From Taibaiella helva (lineage in GTDB: Bacteria > Bacteroidota > Bacteroidia > Chitinophagales > Chitinophagaceae), in NCBI RefSeq assembly GCF_003545695.1, contig NZ_QUZZ01000007.1:186001-250000 (forward strand): a DNA stretch of 64,000 nt, written 5' to 3'. The position numbers were made by a program, and so were the translations under genes. Shown in pieces: positions 1-8,182 of this stretch. The notes beneath the pieces are model-generated. The model was given only the letters and a program-made list of their open reading frames with translations, was not told where the DNA came from and did not search any database. Positions within the stretch are counted from its first letter, which is position 1. The number at the start of each line of letters is the position of its first letter.

Positions 1-167
1 GGTACGGATTGGAACACTGAATACGAACAAAGCTAAGCAGCATGCTGCTCTGATCCTTTGCAGGAGCTGCCGCCTCACCGGCGACAGCTCCCCGCTTATC
101 TTTCCCCGGCAATACTTTTTTACATACCTGCGGGGGAGTAAGCAGGAAGACGCGAAAGCCAAAGAAG

Positions 168-698
168 ATGAACCTGAAACAGATCGGTATGCTCAGCTGT
201 ATTTTCCTGGCGGCCTGCAGCGCGCCGGAAAACGATTTTACAATAAAGAACAAGCCGGCGCTGCCTCTTCCTGATATTAATTACAATACCGGCGATTCTT
301 CGGTCACCAAAAAAGGAGCTGAAGCAACGATAACCGCGGCAGAGGCTGCCGATCGCAGCCGCATGGTATTCAGTGGAAAGGTGCAAACCGTAGACAGCAT
401 GATCCACGGCGTAAAAGCTCCCTTTTACTATATCGGCGTAAAGGTAAATAAGGTGTGGAAAGGCGAGCCTTCGGGGAGCATGGTCTACTATATCAGCCGC
501 TACCTGCAGGTGCCGGATCACTCCGATATGATCTTCTTTCTTTCCGGGGCAGACAGCACCGACGAGCTGGTCAGCGCCAACAGGCTGCGTTGGGAATGGA
601 CCGCCTATGCACCGTACATACGGGCGCAGGATTCGGCAGCTTACCTGACGCTCAGCGACTCATCCCGGTTCCTGTTGAAGTCGGCGGGGGATTTTTAA
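168..698 (+). CDS. Putative lipoprotein of unknown function
   Basis: The 176-aa product opens with a short hydrophobic signal ending in a lipobox (LAAC, Cys near residue 17), so it should be lipidated and face the periplasm. The region after the Cys is Pro/Asp/Asn-rich and looks like a flexible linker up to about residue 45. The rest (for example VFSGKVQTVDS and YIGVKVNKVWKGE) has the alternating pattern of a small beta domain, as in proteins that start with a 'v.v.g.V' strand. I recognise no enzyme motif. It stands alone, tail to tail with the next gene on the minus strand. The start is the ATG directly before the signal peptide. Confidence 0.7.
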   Translation: MNLKQIGMLSCIFLAACSAPENDFTIKNKPALPLPDINYNTGDSSVTKKGAEATITAAEAADRSRMVFSGKVQTVDSMIHGVKAPFYYIGVKVNKVWKGEPSGSMVYYISRYLQVPDHSDMIFFLSGADSTDELVSANRLRWEWTAYAPYIRAQDSAAYLTLSDSSRFLLKSAGDF

Positions 699-739
699 AA
701 CAGCAGGTGCTGGAAAGGAAAGAGCGGGAGTGTATATTA

Positions 740-1321
740 CTAGTCTTTCTCTGCCATGATCCGCATTGCTTTCATCGACTTCCGGGCATATTCATTCAGC
801 ACATAGCCTTCCTTAAGATAGCCGAAGGTGCGGCTGAAGACCTGGCCGAAGCCGAAAAGCCCGAAATTGATTTTCGGCATAGGCACCAGCGACGGTTTGC
901 GGTTGTTGCGGAATTGCTTCCAGGTATCCGGATCATCGAGCACGGTAATGATGCGCAGGGTTTTGCTGTAAGCATCGATGTTGCCCCAGATATCGTTGTT
1001 GATGGTGCCACCTTTGAGGTGGAACAAGCGGGCAACAAACTGGGTAAAGATCGGTACGACCTTGTCCTTGTTGGCCGAAGTAAAGAAAGCAACGGTAGAG
1101 GCGCCTTTGATTGCGTTGACGCTTTTTTGCAGATCGGGTTCCAGCGTGTCGTAAGTGTATTGATCGGGAAAGGGCGTAAAGGAAAAGCTCATATTGTTGA
1201 CAAACAATAATTCGGCCGATATGCCTCTTTCTATGATCGCATCATCATAGGCTTTTGATAGCTGCGCGATGAAGAAATCCTCTGGTTCAAAGGCGTTGAT
1301 GATGACAACCTTACTGTGCAT
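740..1321 (-). CDS. Flavodoxin-like fold / NAD(P)H-quinone oxidoreductase family protein
   Basis: The 193-aa product begins with a beta strand and loop (SKVVIINAFEP) like the FMN-binding start of Flavodoxin_2/NAD(P)H dehydrogenase (quinone) proteins. It continues with an 'ADAV.F..P' analogue (ASTVAFFTSANKDKVVPIF) and an amphipathic C-terminus. I place the start at the ATG at 1321; the open frame extends upstream to 1405 but only to a GTG and without a matching N-terminus. Family members reduce quinones or azo compounds with NAD(P)H and bound FMN; that this one does so is inferred from fold resemblance. It is transcribed divergently from the T6SS genes. Confidence 0.5.
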   Translation of the reverse strand: MHSKVVIINAFEPEDFFIAQLSKAYDDAIIERGISAELLFVNNMSFSFTPFPDQYTYDTLEPDLQKSVNAIKGASTVAFFTSANKDKVVPIFTQFVARLFHLKGGTINNDIWGNIDAYSKTLRIITVLDDPDTWKQFRNNRKPSLVPMPKINFGLFGFGQVFSRTFGYLKEGYVLNEYARKSMKAMRIMAEKD

Positions 1322-1518
1322 AAGCTGCAAAGAAAGTAATATTTCCCATATTTTTCGCGGTTGTATTATTTTTTTGTAAAGGTTAAGATCGCGGAGAGAA
1401 GGCACAGCACCTACGCGGACAGTTCATGACAACCTTATCGTTATCTAGTTGTTTGATTATAAGGAAATATTAACTCAAATTGAACCTTAAGCACCCATAC
1501 CTTTTTTTGCAGGTTACC

Positions 1519-1526
1519 TACTTTTG
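1519..1526 (+). promoter_or_regulatory. Possible -7 element (TACTTTTG) for tssG operon
   Basis: The octamer fits the Bacteroidetes -7 consensus TAnnTTTG and lies about 50 bases before the tssG start. No convincing -33 TTTG is seen at the usual distance, so this is tentative. The same octamer heads the promoters proposed at 35931 and 40645. Confidence 0.3.
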
Positions 1527-1577
1527 CAGCAGGGTATCCGGCCTATCCAAACATCATCCTGAACCCTTGTTTGCAGC

Positions 1578-2492
1578 ATGAATATCCTTCAGAAAATGGC
1601 AGCCGATTTCAAGGCCGAGGTGATTGCGACGCAATTACTGGCCGAGGAGCTGGACGTGAGCAAGATCGTGATCGACCGGCTCGGCAGCACACCCCGTACA
1701 CATACCAAGGATGTGTATCGCAGCTACGAGGACATCAGCCAGTATAATCTTGATAAATATACCGTACTGCAGAGCTACCGGCAAAGCATTTACGAAGCCA
1801 TACCCGAAAATGTATTCCATCCGCCTACGCTGGGCGGGTTGGGTAAAACCCAGGACGAGATCGTAGAAGAGATCAAGCACCAGCGCAAGAAGGAACGGGA
1901 AGCGCGTATCTTTTTCAAACCCTTCGAGCAGGAAGCGCCTTACCTGGAGATGCAGGCTCTTATGCTGGAGCTGATGTATGAAAAGAAAGGCAGCTACGAT
2001 AACTTGTACCGCCTGTTCGAGCAAGGCTGGCCGGTGATCAGCAAGCTGCCTTATTCCACGGCGCTCAGCTTTATCTATATTCTTCCCATCCTGAACGAGG
2101 TACGCGGCAACCGTGAATGGACCGAAAAGTGCCTGGCCTTCCTTACCGGCTTCCCGGTCAACATAAAGGAGAATTACGTTTCGGGCCGCATCGACGAAGA
2201 GCTGGATAGCTTCACTATCGGTAAGACCGCCTTAGGGATCAACAGCAATTTTTCAGGCAACCAGTACGATGGTATGTTCGGCTGGGATATCCATATCGGC
2301 CCGGTGCCCGAGTACCTTACTGTATCGGTATTGCCGCAATCGGGCTTCACCCAGCTGCTCGATATCCTTTGCGAGCACTTTGTGCCCGCCAATATTTTTG
2401 TCAGCTATTTTATTCAATCAGAACCCGTGCCGCAGACAGCGCTGCTTCCCGATACTGCTTCGGGGCGGCTGGGATACACTTTTTATCTGTAA
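1578..2492 (+). CDS. tssG: T6SS baseplate subunit TssG (subtype iii)
   Basis: The 304-aa protein matches what I recall of the Bacteroidota TssG-like family. It has an N-terminal 'MxxDFKAEVIATQLLxEEL' type helix, a charged central stretch (EEIKHQRKKEREARIFFKPFE) and a C-terminal half with conserved hydrophobic strands. In other T6SSs TssG pairs with TssF to form the wedge of the baseplate. It is the first gene of a three-gene operon, four bases before tssN, which supports the call. The assignment rests on family memory and context, because subtype-iii TssG is very distant from the proteobacterial protein. Confidence 0.75.
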   Translation: MNILQKMAADFKAEVIATQLLAEELDVSKIVIDRLGSTPRTHTKDVYRSYEDISQYNLDKYTVLQSYRQSIYEAIPENVFHPPTLGGLGKTQDEIVEEIKHQRKKEREARIFFKPFEQEAPYLEMQALMLELMYEKKGSYDNLYRLFEQGWPVISKLPYSTALSFIYILPILNEVRGNREWTEKCLAFLTGFPVNIKENYVSGRIDEELDSFTIGKTALGINSNFSGNQYDGMFGWDIHIGPVPEYLTVSVLPQSGFTQLLDILCEHFVPANIFVSYFIQSEPVPQTALLPDTASGRLGYTFYL

Positions 2493-2496
2493 GCCC

Positions 2497-3402
2497 ATGA
2501 CTATGTCGTTGAAATCTATTTTTCTTCAATACCTCCTGGCGCCGCTGATCATCGTGATCATGGGGAGCATGATGGGGGTTATGAAAAAGAAGAACCAGCT
2601 GCTGAGCAATCGCAGGCTGATCATATTTGTGCTGCTGTATAGTCTGGTGATGGCTGTTCCCGGCCTGTTCGGCCTGGTGCAATCCGGCTTTACGCCCTGG
2701 TACTATATGGTCGCACAGCTTGTTTACCTTTTGCTGGGCATTGCCTTTGTCCATTTTTATGATAAGTATATCCAGAAAGATGTGCAGCAAAACAAGGTTG
2801 CCCTGCAGCTCACGGTTATGCTGGTGATCGTTACCCTCGGCGGCTACCTGTTTGCTGTAGTATACAACCTGTTCAACGATGCCCGTAACGGCTATATCGG
2901 CGCTACCTCGCTGCTGGCCTTCTTTTTACCCCTGGTCTTTTACTGGACCTATGCCGCCTTTATCGCCATACCCTTCGAGATCTATAAAGTGTGGCAATAT
3001 CCCAGGGGCAATGTCGACGAGATCAATTTTGACGGCCTCGATTTCAACAAGCTGATGGTATTGGAGCTTGAATTCAGCCGCCAGCCCGATGATGTGGACC
3101 GCCTGAGGGTAAAGGCCAAAGCCCCGGCCGATATTACCTTCGGCGACTGGTTCCGTAAATTTATCGACGATTACAATTACAAATTCCCCAACTCTTCCAT
3201 CGTTTATGCCAAAGATGACGGCGATATGCACGGCTGGGTCTTCTATTGCAAGCGGTCGTTCTTCCACCGCCGCCGGTTGCTGGATCCCGATCAGACGATT
3301 GCGCAGAACAAGATAGAGGAGCATATCACCATTACCTCCAAACGTGTAGTCGAGCACCAGGAAGAATATTTTCACAGAGTCGCTAGCAGTCAAAACAACT
3401 AA
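2497..3402 (+). CDS. tssN: T6SS membrane protein TssN
   Basis: The 301-aa protein starts with five or so hydrophobic segments in its first 170 residues (for example FLQYLLAPLIIVIMGSMMG, LIIFVLLYSLVMAVPGLFG and LTVMLVIVTLGGYLFAVVY). A soluble C-terminal domain of about 130 residues follows. This layout and the flanking tssG and tssK identify TssN, a component specific to the Bacteroidota subtype-iii T6SS, which lacks TssJLM; it is thought to belong to the alternative trans-envelope complex. The ATG at 2497 lies four bases after the tssG stop. A longer in-frame reading to 2269 would overlap tssG and adds no membrane-protein-like sequence. Confidence 0.85.
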   Translation: MTMSLKSIFLQYLLAPLIIVIMGSMMGVMKKKNQLLSNRRLIIFVLLYSLVMAVPGLFGLVQSGFTPWYYMVAQLVYLLLGIAFVHFYDKYIQKDVQQNKVALQLTVMLVIVTLGGYLFAVVYNLFNDARNGYIGATSLLAFFLPLVFYWTYAAFIAIPFEIYKVWQYPRGNVDEINFDGLDFNKLMVLELEFSRQPDDVDRLRVKAKAPADITFGDWFRKFIDDYNYKFPNSSIVYAKDDGDMHGWVFYCKRSFFHRRRLLDPDQTIAQNKIEEHITITSKRVVEHQEEYFHRVASSQNN

Positions 3403-3404
3403 CC

Positions 3405-4571
3405 ATGATCATACCACAGAAATATCTTGCCGTTAACTGGGCCGACGGGATGAAGGTGAATAAAGAGCATTTCATCGATACCGAGAACTTCTTTGTCGAC
3501 CAGGTGCGGGATGCCGCTTCACTGGGCATCACCCGGCTCAATTTCGGTTTGCTGCCACCCTTGGCGGGCAGCGGCGCGCAGCTGAGCGACTATGTTGTCA
3601 GCAAGACAACGACCAACCAGCTACAGATCACTATCAATTACTGCCAGGCTATTACTCCCGGCGGTGTGCGCATACAGATCGCACAGGAAAGCCTGAAGGA
3701 ATACATAAGACTTTCGGATGTGCTGGAAGAGGAAGAAGGCCAGGAACTGGAAGCCCGCGACACCGAATATTTTTACGTGATCATGGTGGTCAACCTGTTT
3801 GAAAAAGTAATGTATGGCAATCCCGATCCCGAAGAAATTCCCATTCGCCAGCCTTATACACAACCCCGGTATACCGTACAGGTGGCTCATGCCAGCAGCA
3901 TCAATACAGCAGAGCTGGGTGCTTATCATCTCGTGATCGGGCGCATCCGCAAGAATGGTAATGAATTCTATAAAGATGAAAATTTCATCCCGCCCTGCAC
4001 TACGGTCATGAGCAGCGAGCGCCTGGTGAAATACTACAGGGATATTACTCAGTACCTGAGCGATATCCAGAACATTTCACTGCAGATCATCCAGAAGATC
4101 AATTATAAAAACCAGAAATCAACTGTCGCGCAGAACATTAAGCAGGCTTGCCAGTCGGTGTTGGATTACTGCGCCGCCCACTATTTCAACCTGCGCAATA
4201 TCGTACATCAGCAGCCGCCGGTATACCTGGTTGATGCCATGGCGCAAATGGCCAACTATCTCTTCTCCTTTATCCAGTCGCTGCCCGAGAGCGAGAAAGA
4301 AGAGATGCTCAACTACTTTTTCGAGTGGAGCGATATTACCCCGGTGATCTTTTCCAACAAGCTTTCCGAAGTGATCGAGATTAACTACGATCACTACAGC
4401 AATGGCGCTTACTTTGCTGCTATTGAAGATATGCTACGGCATATCCTTACTATATGGCGCAAGCTCAATACTCTTGAATATATCGGTCTGCGCAAGGAGA
4501 ACATTGTGGTGAAAGAAGAAGTGCTGTCTAAGGTGACGAAAGACCGGAAGGGCTGGAATATCCTGGACTAA
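3405..4571 (+). CDS. tssK: T6SS baseplate protein TssK
   Basis: The 388-aa protein carries the TssK N-terminal signature, with a 'PQKYLAVNWADGMKVNKEHF' start and then beta-rich shoulder strands. A helical middle (residues about 210-330) and a C-terminal head domain follow. TssK trimers connect the TssFG wedges to the membrane complex. The gene follows tssN by two bases and is the last gene of the operon, which ends in a strong terminator. TssK, TssN and TssG together show that a subtype-iii apparatus is encoded, although sheath, ATPase and other baseplate genes are absent from the window. Confidence 0.9.
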   Translation: MIIPQKYLAVNWADGMKVNKEHFIDTENFFVDQVRDAASLGITRLNFGLLPPLAGSGAQLSDYVVSKTTTNQLQITINYCQAITPGGVRIQIAQESLKEYIRLSDVLEEEEGQELEARDTEYFYVIMVVNLFEKVMYGNPDPEEIPIRQPYTQPRYTVQVAHASSINTAELGAYHLVIGRIRKNGNEFYKDENFIPPCTTVMSSERLVKYYRDITQYLSDIQNISLQIIQKINYKNQKSTVAQNIKQACQSVLDYCAAHYFNLRNIVHQQPPVYLVDAMAQMANYLFSFIQSLPESEKEEMLNYFFEWSDITPVIFSNKLSEVIEINYDHYSNGAYFAAIEDMLRHILTIWRKLNTLEYIGLRKENIVVKEEVLSKVTKDRKGWNILD

Positions 4572-4592
4572 ACCTACAGGGCTTATATATCG

Positions 4593-4627
4593 ATAGCCGC
4601 TCCCGGTGGGGGCGGCTATTGTTTTTG
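4593..4627 (+). terminator. Rho-independent terminator of tssGNK
   Basis: ATAGCCGCTCCC pairs with GGGGGCGGCTAT across a 3-base loop and is followed by TGTTTTTG. It begins 22 bases after the tssK stop. Confidence 0.85.
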
Positions 4628-4898
4628 TTCTTATCGGTTGAAGCTGTACAGGGCTGTAAGAGAATTGCGGCCAAAGTGTTTAGCGCTGTTTCCATTGCTG
4701 CGCAGATGTCAGTACGATGCTCCTTATGTTCCCTGTCTTTACCTTATGCCGGGAAATACCGGAAGGTGGGTATTCGCTGTTTTTCTTATAGCAAGTATTT
4801 TTGAATAGCTGACGACTATCGTTAGTATGTCGAACAATCTTCCCAGGGCATAGCGCAAGCTAAAGACAGGGAGGAACAAAGCAAATACTGAAATTTTT

Positions 4899-5066
4899 AT
4901 GAAAAAGAGAAGCATCCCGTTAAAAGGTAAACTTATCTTGAAGAAAGAAACACTGGCCCGGTTAAGCAAGCTGCAGCAGGGCGCCATTGCCGGCGGAGAC
5001 AGAACATACAAGGCATGCCTGACCAAATGGCATTGCTCGGACCAGCCTGCTGAACCCGGTACGTGA
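4899..5066 (+). CDS. Double-glycine leader peptide, class I lanthipeptide-like precursor
   Basis: This 55-codon gene encodes a basic leader (MKKRSIPLKGKLILKKETLA...) with the 'L.L.K.TLA.L' pattern of Bacteroidota class I lanthipeptide precursors. The leader ends in an AIAGG processing site at residues 29-33. The 22-residue core (DRTYKACLTKWHCSDQPAEPGT) has two Cys (40 and 46) and Thr36, Thr42, Ser47 and Thr55 as possible dehydration sites. It is followed by its own hairpin terminator and lies between terminators of the tssGNK and tssF operons. No LanB/LanC-like enzyme, radical SAM protein or peptidase-ABC exporter is encoded in the window, so any maturation machinery must act from elsewhere. 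Leader similarity is from family memory. Confidence 0.7.
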   Translation: MKKRSIPLKGKLILKKETLARLSKLQQGAIAGGDRTYKACLTKWHCSDQPAEPGT

Positions 5067-5094
5067 CCGGGCAGGCAGGTAACCAGGTTTATTT

Positions 5095-5124
5095 CCCGCA
5101 GCGTTTTCCGGAAGACGCTGCGGG
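5095..5124 (+). terminator. Hairpin after lanthipeptide-like gene
   Basis: CCCGCAGCGT and ACGCTGCGGG form a 10-bp stem 29 bases after the peptide stop. The following sequence (CATTTAAA) is only weakly T-rich. Confidence 0.6.
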
Positions 5125-5215
5125 CATTTAAAGACGATCTCAATATGATGATGTAGTATCGGGTCTCTATGCGTAAAGCTGGAGAAAGATTAGCACTACA
5201 TGCTCTCCTGTCATC

Positions 5216-5245
5216 CAATAAAAAGCTCCCGTTAACGGGAGCTTT
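5216..5245 (-). terminator. Rho-independent terminator of tssF
   Basis: AAAGCTCCCGTT and AACGGGAGCTTT form a perfect 24-base palindrome immediately after the tssF stop. On the minus strand it runs into TTTTTATTGG. Confidence 0.85.
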
Positions 5246-5247
5246 GT

Positions 5248-7125
5248 TTATGATACGTTAGCCAGCGGATGATCGAGCATGATACGGAAATTGGTGCCGT
5301 CAGGGCTCAGGTTGCGGATCTTGGTAAACAGGGTTTGTGCTACATGATCCCATTCGGCCTGTGAAAATTCTCCGTACTGGAAAGGTACCAGGTGTATATC
5401 CAGGGTACGGATATAGCCTTGCCTGGGGTGGGGTGACGGCGCCAGCCCCTTGGTGAAGCGCACTTCCTTCAGCTTCTTTCCCAGCTCGGCCTTGCAGAAA
5501 TTACGGATGTCCTCCTGTGTGATCAGCCGGTCGCGGCTGCTGAGCGCATAGCGGCAGGCATCGAGGCGTTCGCCGGCCTGCAGCTGCTCGCGCCCGCCGG
5601 TGCTTTCGCTCAAAAGCAGGATCTCCTGTGCGGAAATATCGGGACTGTTCTGGCAACGGAAGGGTGTTCCGCTACGGATATTGTTGGCTTCTTCGCCATG
5701 GGTCACCCAGTATTCAACTTGTATGTTATCTTCCGGATCGTAAGGCTCCACGATCAGGTAGCTGGGCGCCTGTTTGATGAACTTATCGATTTGCTCCGAT
5801 TTGTTCTGGATTTGGCGCAATTGCCGCGACAGGCCTTCCAGCGAAGAGCGGATAAAGGTCTGGTCCAGCGAAGAGAAGGCAGCTACTTCGTCTCGGGTAA
5901 GCTCGAGCAGGTAATTGACCATGTCCTGCGCTGCCCGCTGGTCAAAGCGTTCCACGCCGCCATGGCGTATGGAATAATATCCTTTCTGATGCTGTGAAGA
6001 ACGGCTGTAAGGGATCTCGCTGAACTGGCGTCCATGGCCATCGGTAACGCGCTGCACCGTCATGAAGCGCTCGTGCACTTCCGTACGCAGGGGCAATATA
6101 TTGTTGAGGCCCTTATAGCTGTAAGTATTGTTGATCAGGCTGCGGTTGAGCGCCGGGAAGGCATTGATAGCCACATAACAGTTGCCGAGGATATCGTAGG
6201 CGTAGTTGGGCGGAAATTTGACTTCCAGCCATACGAGGTCCTTCGGTACTTTGGCTGCCAGCTGTTCCTGCGAAAAGCGTTCCTGCAGTGCGGCGGGATA
6301 GCCGCTGGCTTTGCGGTCCAGCGCGCAATCGCCCAGGGTAATGAATTTGTGCTGGTACAGGTTCTTGACCTCGTTCACCACTTTGTGCATCAGGTCGTAG
6401 TCCTGGAAGATCTCCTGCTCGAGCGACAACTCTTCCATCTGCACATAATTGCGCCCGGCGGTCACTTCCACGGGTTTGCCTTCACAGCTGATGCTACATA
6501 AAGGCAGCAGCTGGTACAGCCAGGTTGTGTTTTCGTAAGAAGGAAAGTCAAAATACAGCGATACTTCTTTCAGGTTGTCGACAGCAGTATGCAGCTGAAG
6601 CCCCAGGTAGCAGGTTGCCCAGGGCAAGGGGTCCGTGTTGCGGAACAGGGGCTGCTTGAAGCCTGAGTTATCGATCGAGAAGAGCTGGTAGCTGTTGGCA
6701 ATAAAGGCCAGCTTGCCTTTGACGATATAGGTATGGTCGACCGGTGTGAAGCCGATCTGCACTTCCTCGTTACGCAGGGTACCGCCGAAGCCGTGCGTCA
6801 TCCTTTTCTGGAGGGTAAAGTGGGTGAGCGGGTGCAGCAGGTGAATAGGCTCAACCGGCTGGGCCTGCATAATGGCATGCGCTGCCTTGGGCATGGTCAG
6901 CAGGTTGGGTGTAAGCATCCTTGCGATCTTGTCCAGGATACGTCCTTCGATATTCTGGGTCTCGTTGGCTGCGCGGTAGATCTCGGTGCTGAAGGCTTCG
7001 ATCAGCAGGCGGACAAAGGGATCCAGGGAAACGGGATTCTTCACGCCCCAGAGATTGGAAGCATGCTGCAGCATCCTGGCCTTGATGGCCTCCTTGGTAA
7101 ATTGGTTGGTGATAGCAATGTTCAT
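5248..7125 (-). CDS. tssF: T6SS baseplate subunit TssF
   Basis: The 625-aa protein has the TssF/VasA start (helical, with 'KARMLQHASNLWGVKNPV' and 'DPFVRLLIEAFSTEIYRAAN'). A 'LDKIARMLTPNLLTMPKAAHAI' segment follows, corresponding to the family's 'P....L....yPh...P.PsmsI'. The rest is a long beta-rich body, and the length is typical. Two TssF and one TssG form the baseplate wedge. It is the last gene of the minus-strand series, 132 bases downstream of the Rhs immunity candidate and closed by a terminator. It is unusual that it sits on the far side of the cargo genes rather than beside tssG. Confidence 0.9.
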   Translation of the reverse strand: MNIAITNQFTKEAIKARMLQHASNLWGVKNPVSLDPFVRLLIEAFSTEIYRAANETQNIEGRILDKIARMLTPNLLTMPKAAHAIMQAQPVEPIHLLHPLTHFTLQKRMTHGFGGTLRNEEVQIGFTPVDHTYIVKGKLAFIANSYQLFSIDNSGFKQPLFRNTDPLPWATCYLGLQLHTAVDNLKEVSLYFDFPSYENTTWLYQLLPLCSISCEGKPVEVTAGRNYVQMEELSLEQEIFQDYDLMHKVVNEVKNLYQHKFITLGDCALDRKASGYPAALQERFSQEQLAAKVPKDLVWLEVKFPPNYAYDILGNCYVAINAFPALNRSLINNTYSYKGLNNILPLRTEVHERFMTVQRVTDGHGRQFSEIPYSRSSQHQKGYYSIRHGGVERFDQRAAQDMVNYLLELTRDEVAAFSSLDQTFIRSSLEGLSRQLRQIQNKSEQIDKFIKQAPSYLIVEPYDPEDNIQVEYWVTHGEEANNIRSGTPFRCQNSPDISAQEILLLSESTGGREQLQAGERLDACRYALSSRDRLITQEDIRNFCKAELGKKLKEVRFTKGLAPSPHPRQGYIRTLDIHLVPFQYGEFSQAEWDHVAQTLFTKIRNLSPDGTNFRIMLDHPLANVS

Positions 7126-7257
7126 AGCGTAAGGGTTGTAACCAATATAACTGCCGGACCACCAAATAGTTTGATGATCCGGCAGGCGTTACGAAAGTAT
7201 CAAGATTCGGATAACCGGAATCTTAAGAAAGATTTAAATTTAATGCTATTGGCCTTT

Positions 7258-8166
7258 TCAGGGCTTTACCCGCCCGCGGATATGTTCCAGCAGCGGCCGG
7301 GCGGCCGGGTGCGCTGCAATGTAAGGCAGGAAGGGCTTAACTATGGGATGGCTGATGAAGCTGCTGTTCAGGCCTTTTCGGCTGCGCATTACCAGCAGGG
7401 CAATGATCTCTACCGGGAAAAATTGCCAGGTAATGTTGTTGAAGGGCAGGGTCCAGTCATCCTGGCTGTTGGCGATGTGGTAAGCAGCTATACCATCAAC
7501 CCATTGGTTGACCACCGCTTCATCCGTGGCATAAAGCTGGTCGATCGCAGCAGCGTAAGCCGGTTCCACAGGCTTGCTGCAATAAGGTTGTATGGCTTCT
7601 GCTTTATCCAGGCCGGCCTCACCTGCCAGGAAAGCCGCAAGGGGAAGCAGGTCCGGCTTGCCGAGACGGTTGGCATACAGCTTTGCCTGCATCAGGTCCT
7701 GCCGCTGCTCCAGGTAAAACAGGAGGTAGCGTAATACATCTGGAGCATCGCCGGGAAAATAGGCGATCGCAAACATCAGCGACAATGCGATGTCGGTGCT
7801 GAACAGGCTTTCTTCTGTTTTGCCCTGCTTCAGACCGGCCAGCTGTACCATCAGTACATGGCCATAGGCGGCGATCATCTGTTCATAAGCCTTCTGGTCG
7901 TTCCGGTCGCGGAATTGCAGAATGCTTTCATAAATGCGCCGCGTCGCATCGGAATGCAGCAAAGCAACAAGGTCATACTCTGTGGTGAAGGTTTCGCCGA
8001 ACTCGGTAAAGCTGCTGGTGAACAGCTCTTTTCCCTGTTCCGTAAGCTCCTCCACCGACGTATCCAGGAAGGTGATAAAATCGGCATCTGCGGTTATACT
8101 ATCATAATTGGCCGCGATCTGCCTGTATTTTTCTGAAAGAAAAGATGGTGCTTTTTTGCTGTCCAT
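7258..8166 (-). CDS. Probable immunity protein for the Rhs nuclease
   Basis: The 302-aa protein is predicted almost all alpha-helical and soluble, with no signal peptide, so it acts in the cytoplasm. It starts 16 bases after the rhs stop on the same strand, which is the standard position for the cognate immunity gene. Its second half (EPAYAAAIDQLYATDE..., then FNNITWQFFPVEIIALL) resembles the layout of DUF1911-containing PoNi proteins, where a 'W.fE..A' helix follows a small repeat domain. That likeness is weak and is my inference. A cytoplasmic immunity protein fits a DNase toxin. Confidence 0.6.
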   Translation of the reverse strand: MDSKKAPSFLSEKYRQIAANYDSITADADFITFLDTSVEELTEQGKELFTSSFTEFGETFTTEYDLVALLHSDATRRIYESILQFRDRNDQKAYEQMIAAYGHVLMVQLAGLKQGKTEESLFSTDIALSLMFAIAYFPGDAPDVLRYLLFYLEQRQDLMQAKLYANRLGKPDLLPLAAFLAGEAGLDKAEAIQPYCSKPVEPAYAAAIDQLYATDEAVVNQWVDGIAAYHIANSQDDWTLPFNNITWQFFPVEIIALLVMRSRKGLNSSFISHPIVKPFLPYIAAHPAARPLLEHIRGRVKP

Positions 8167-8182
8167 ATATTGTTTGTATACG

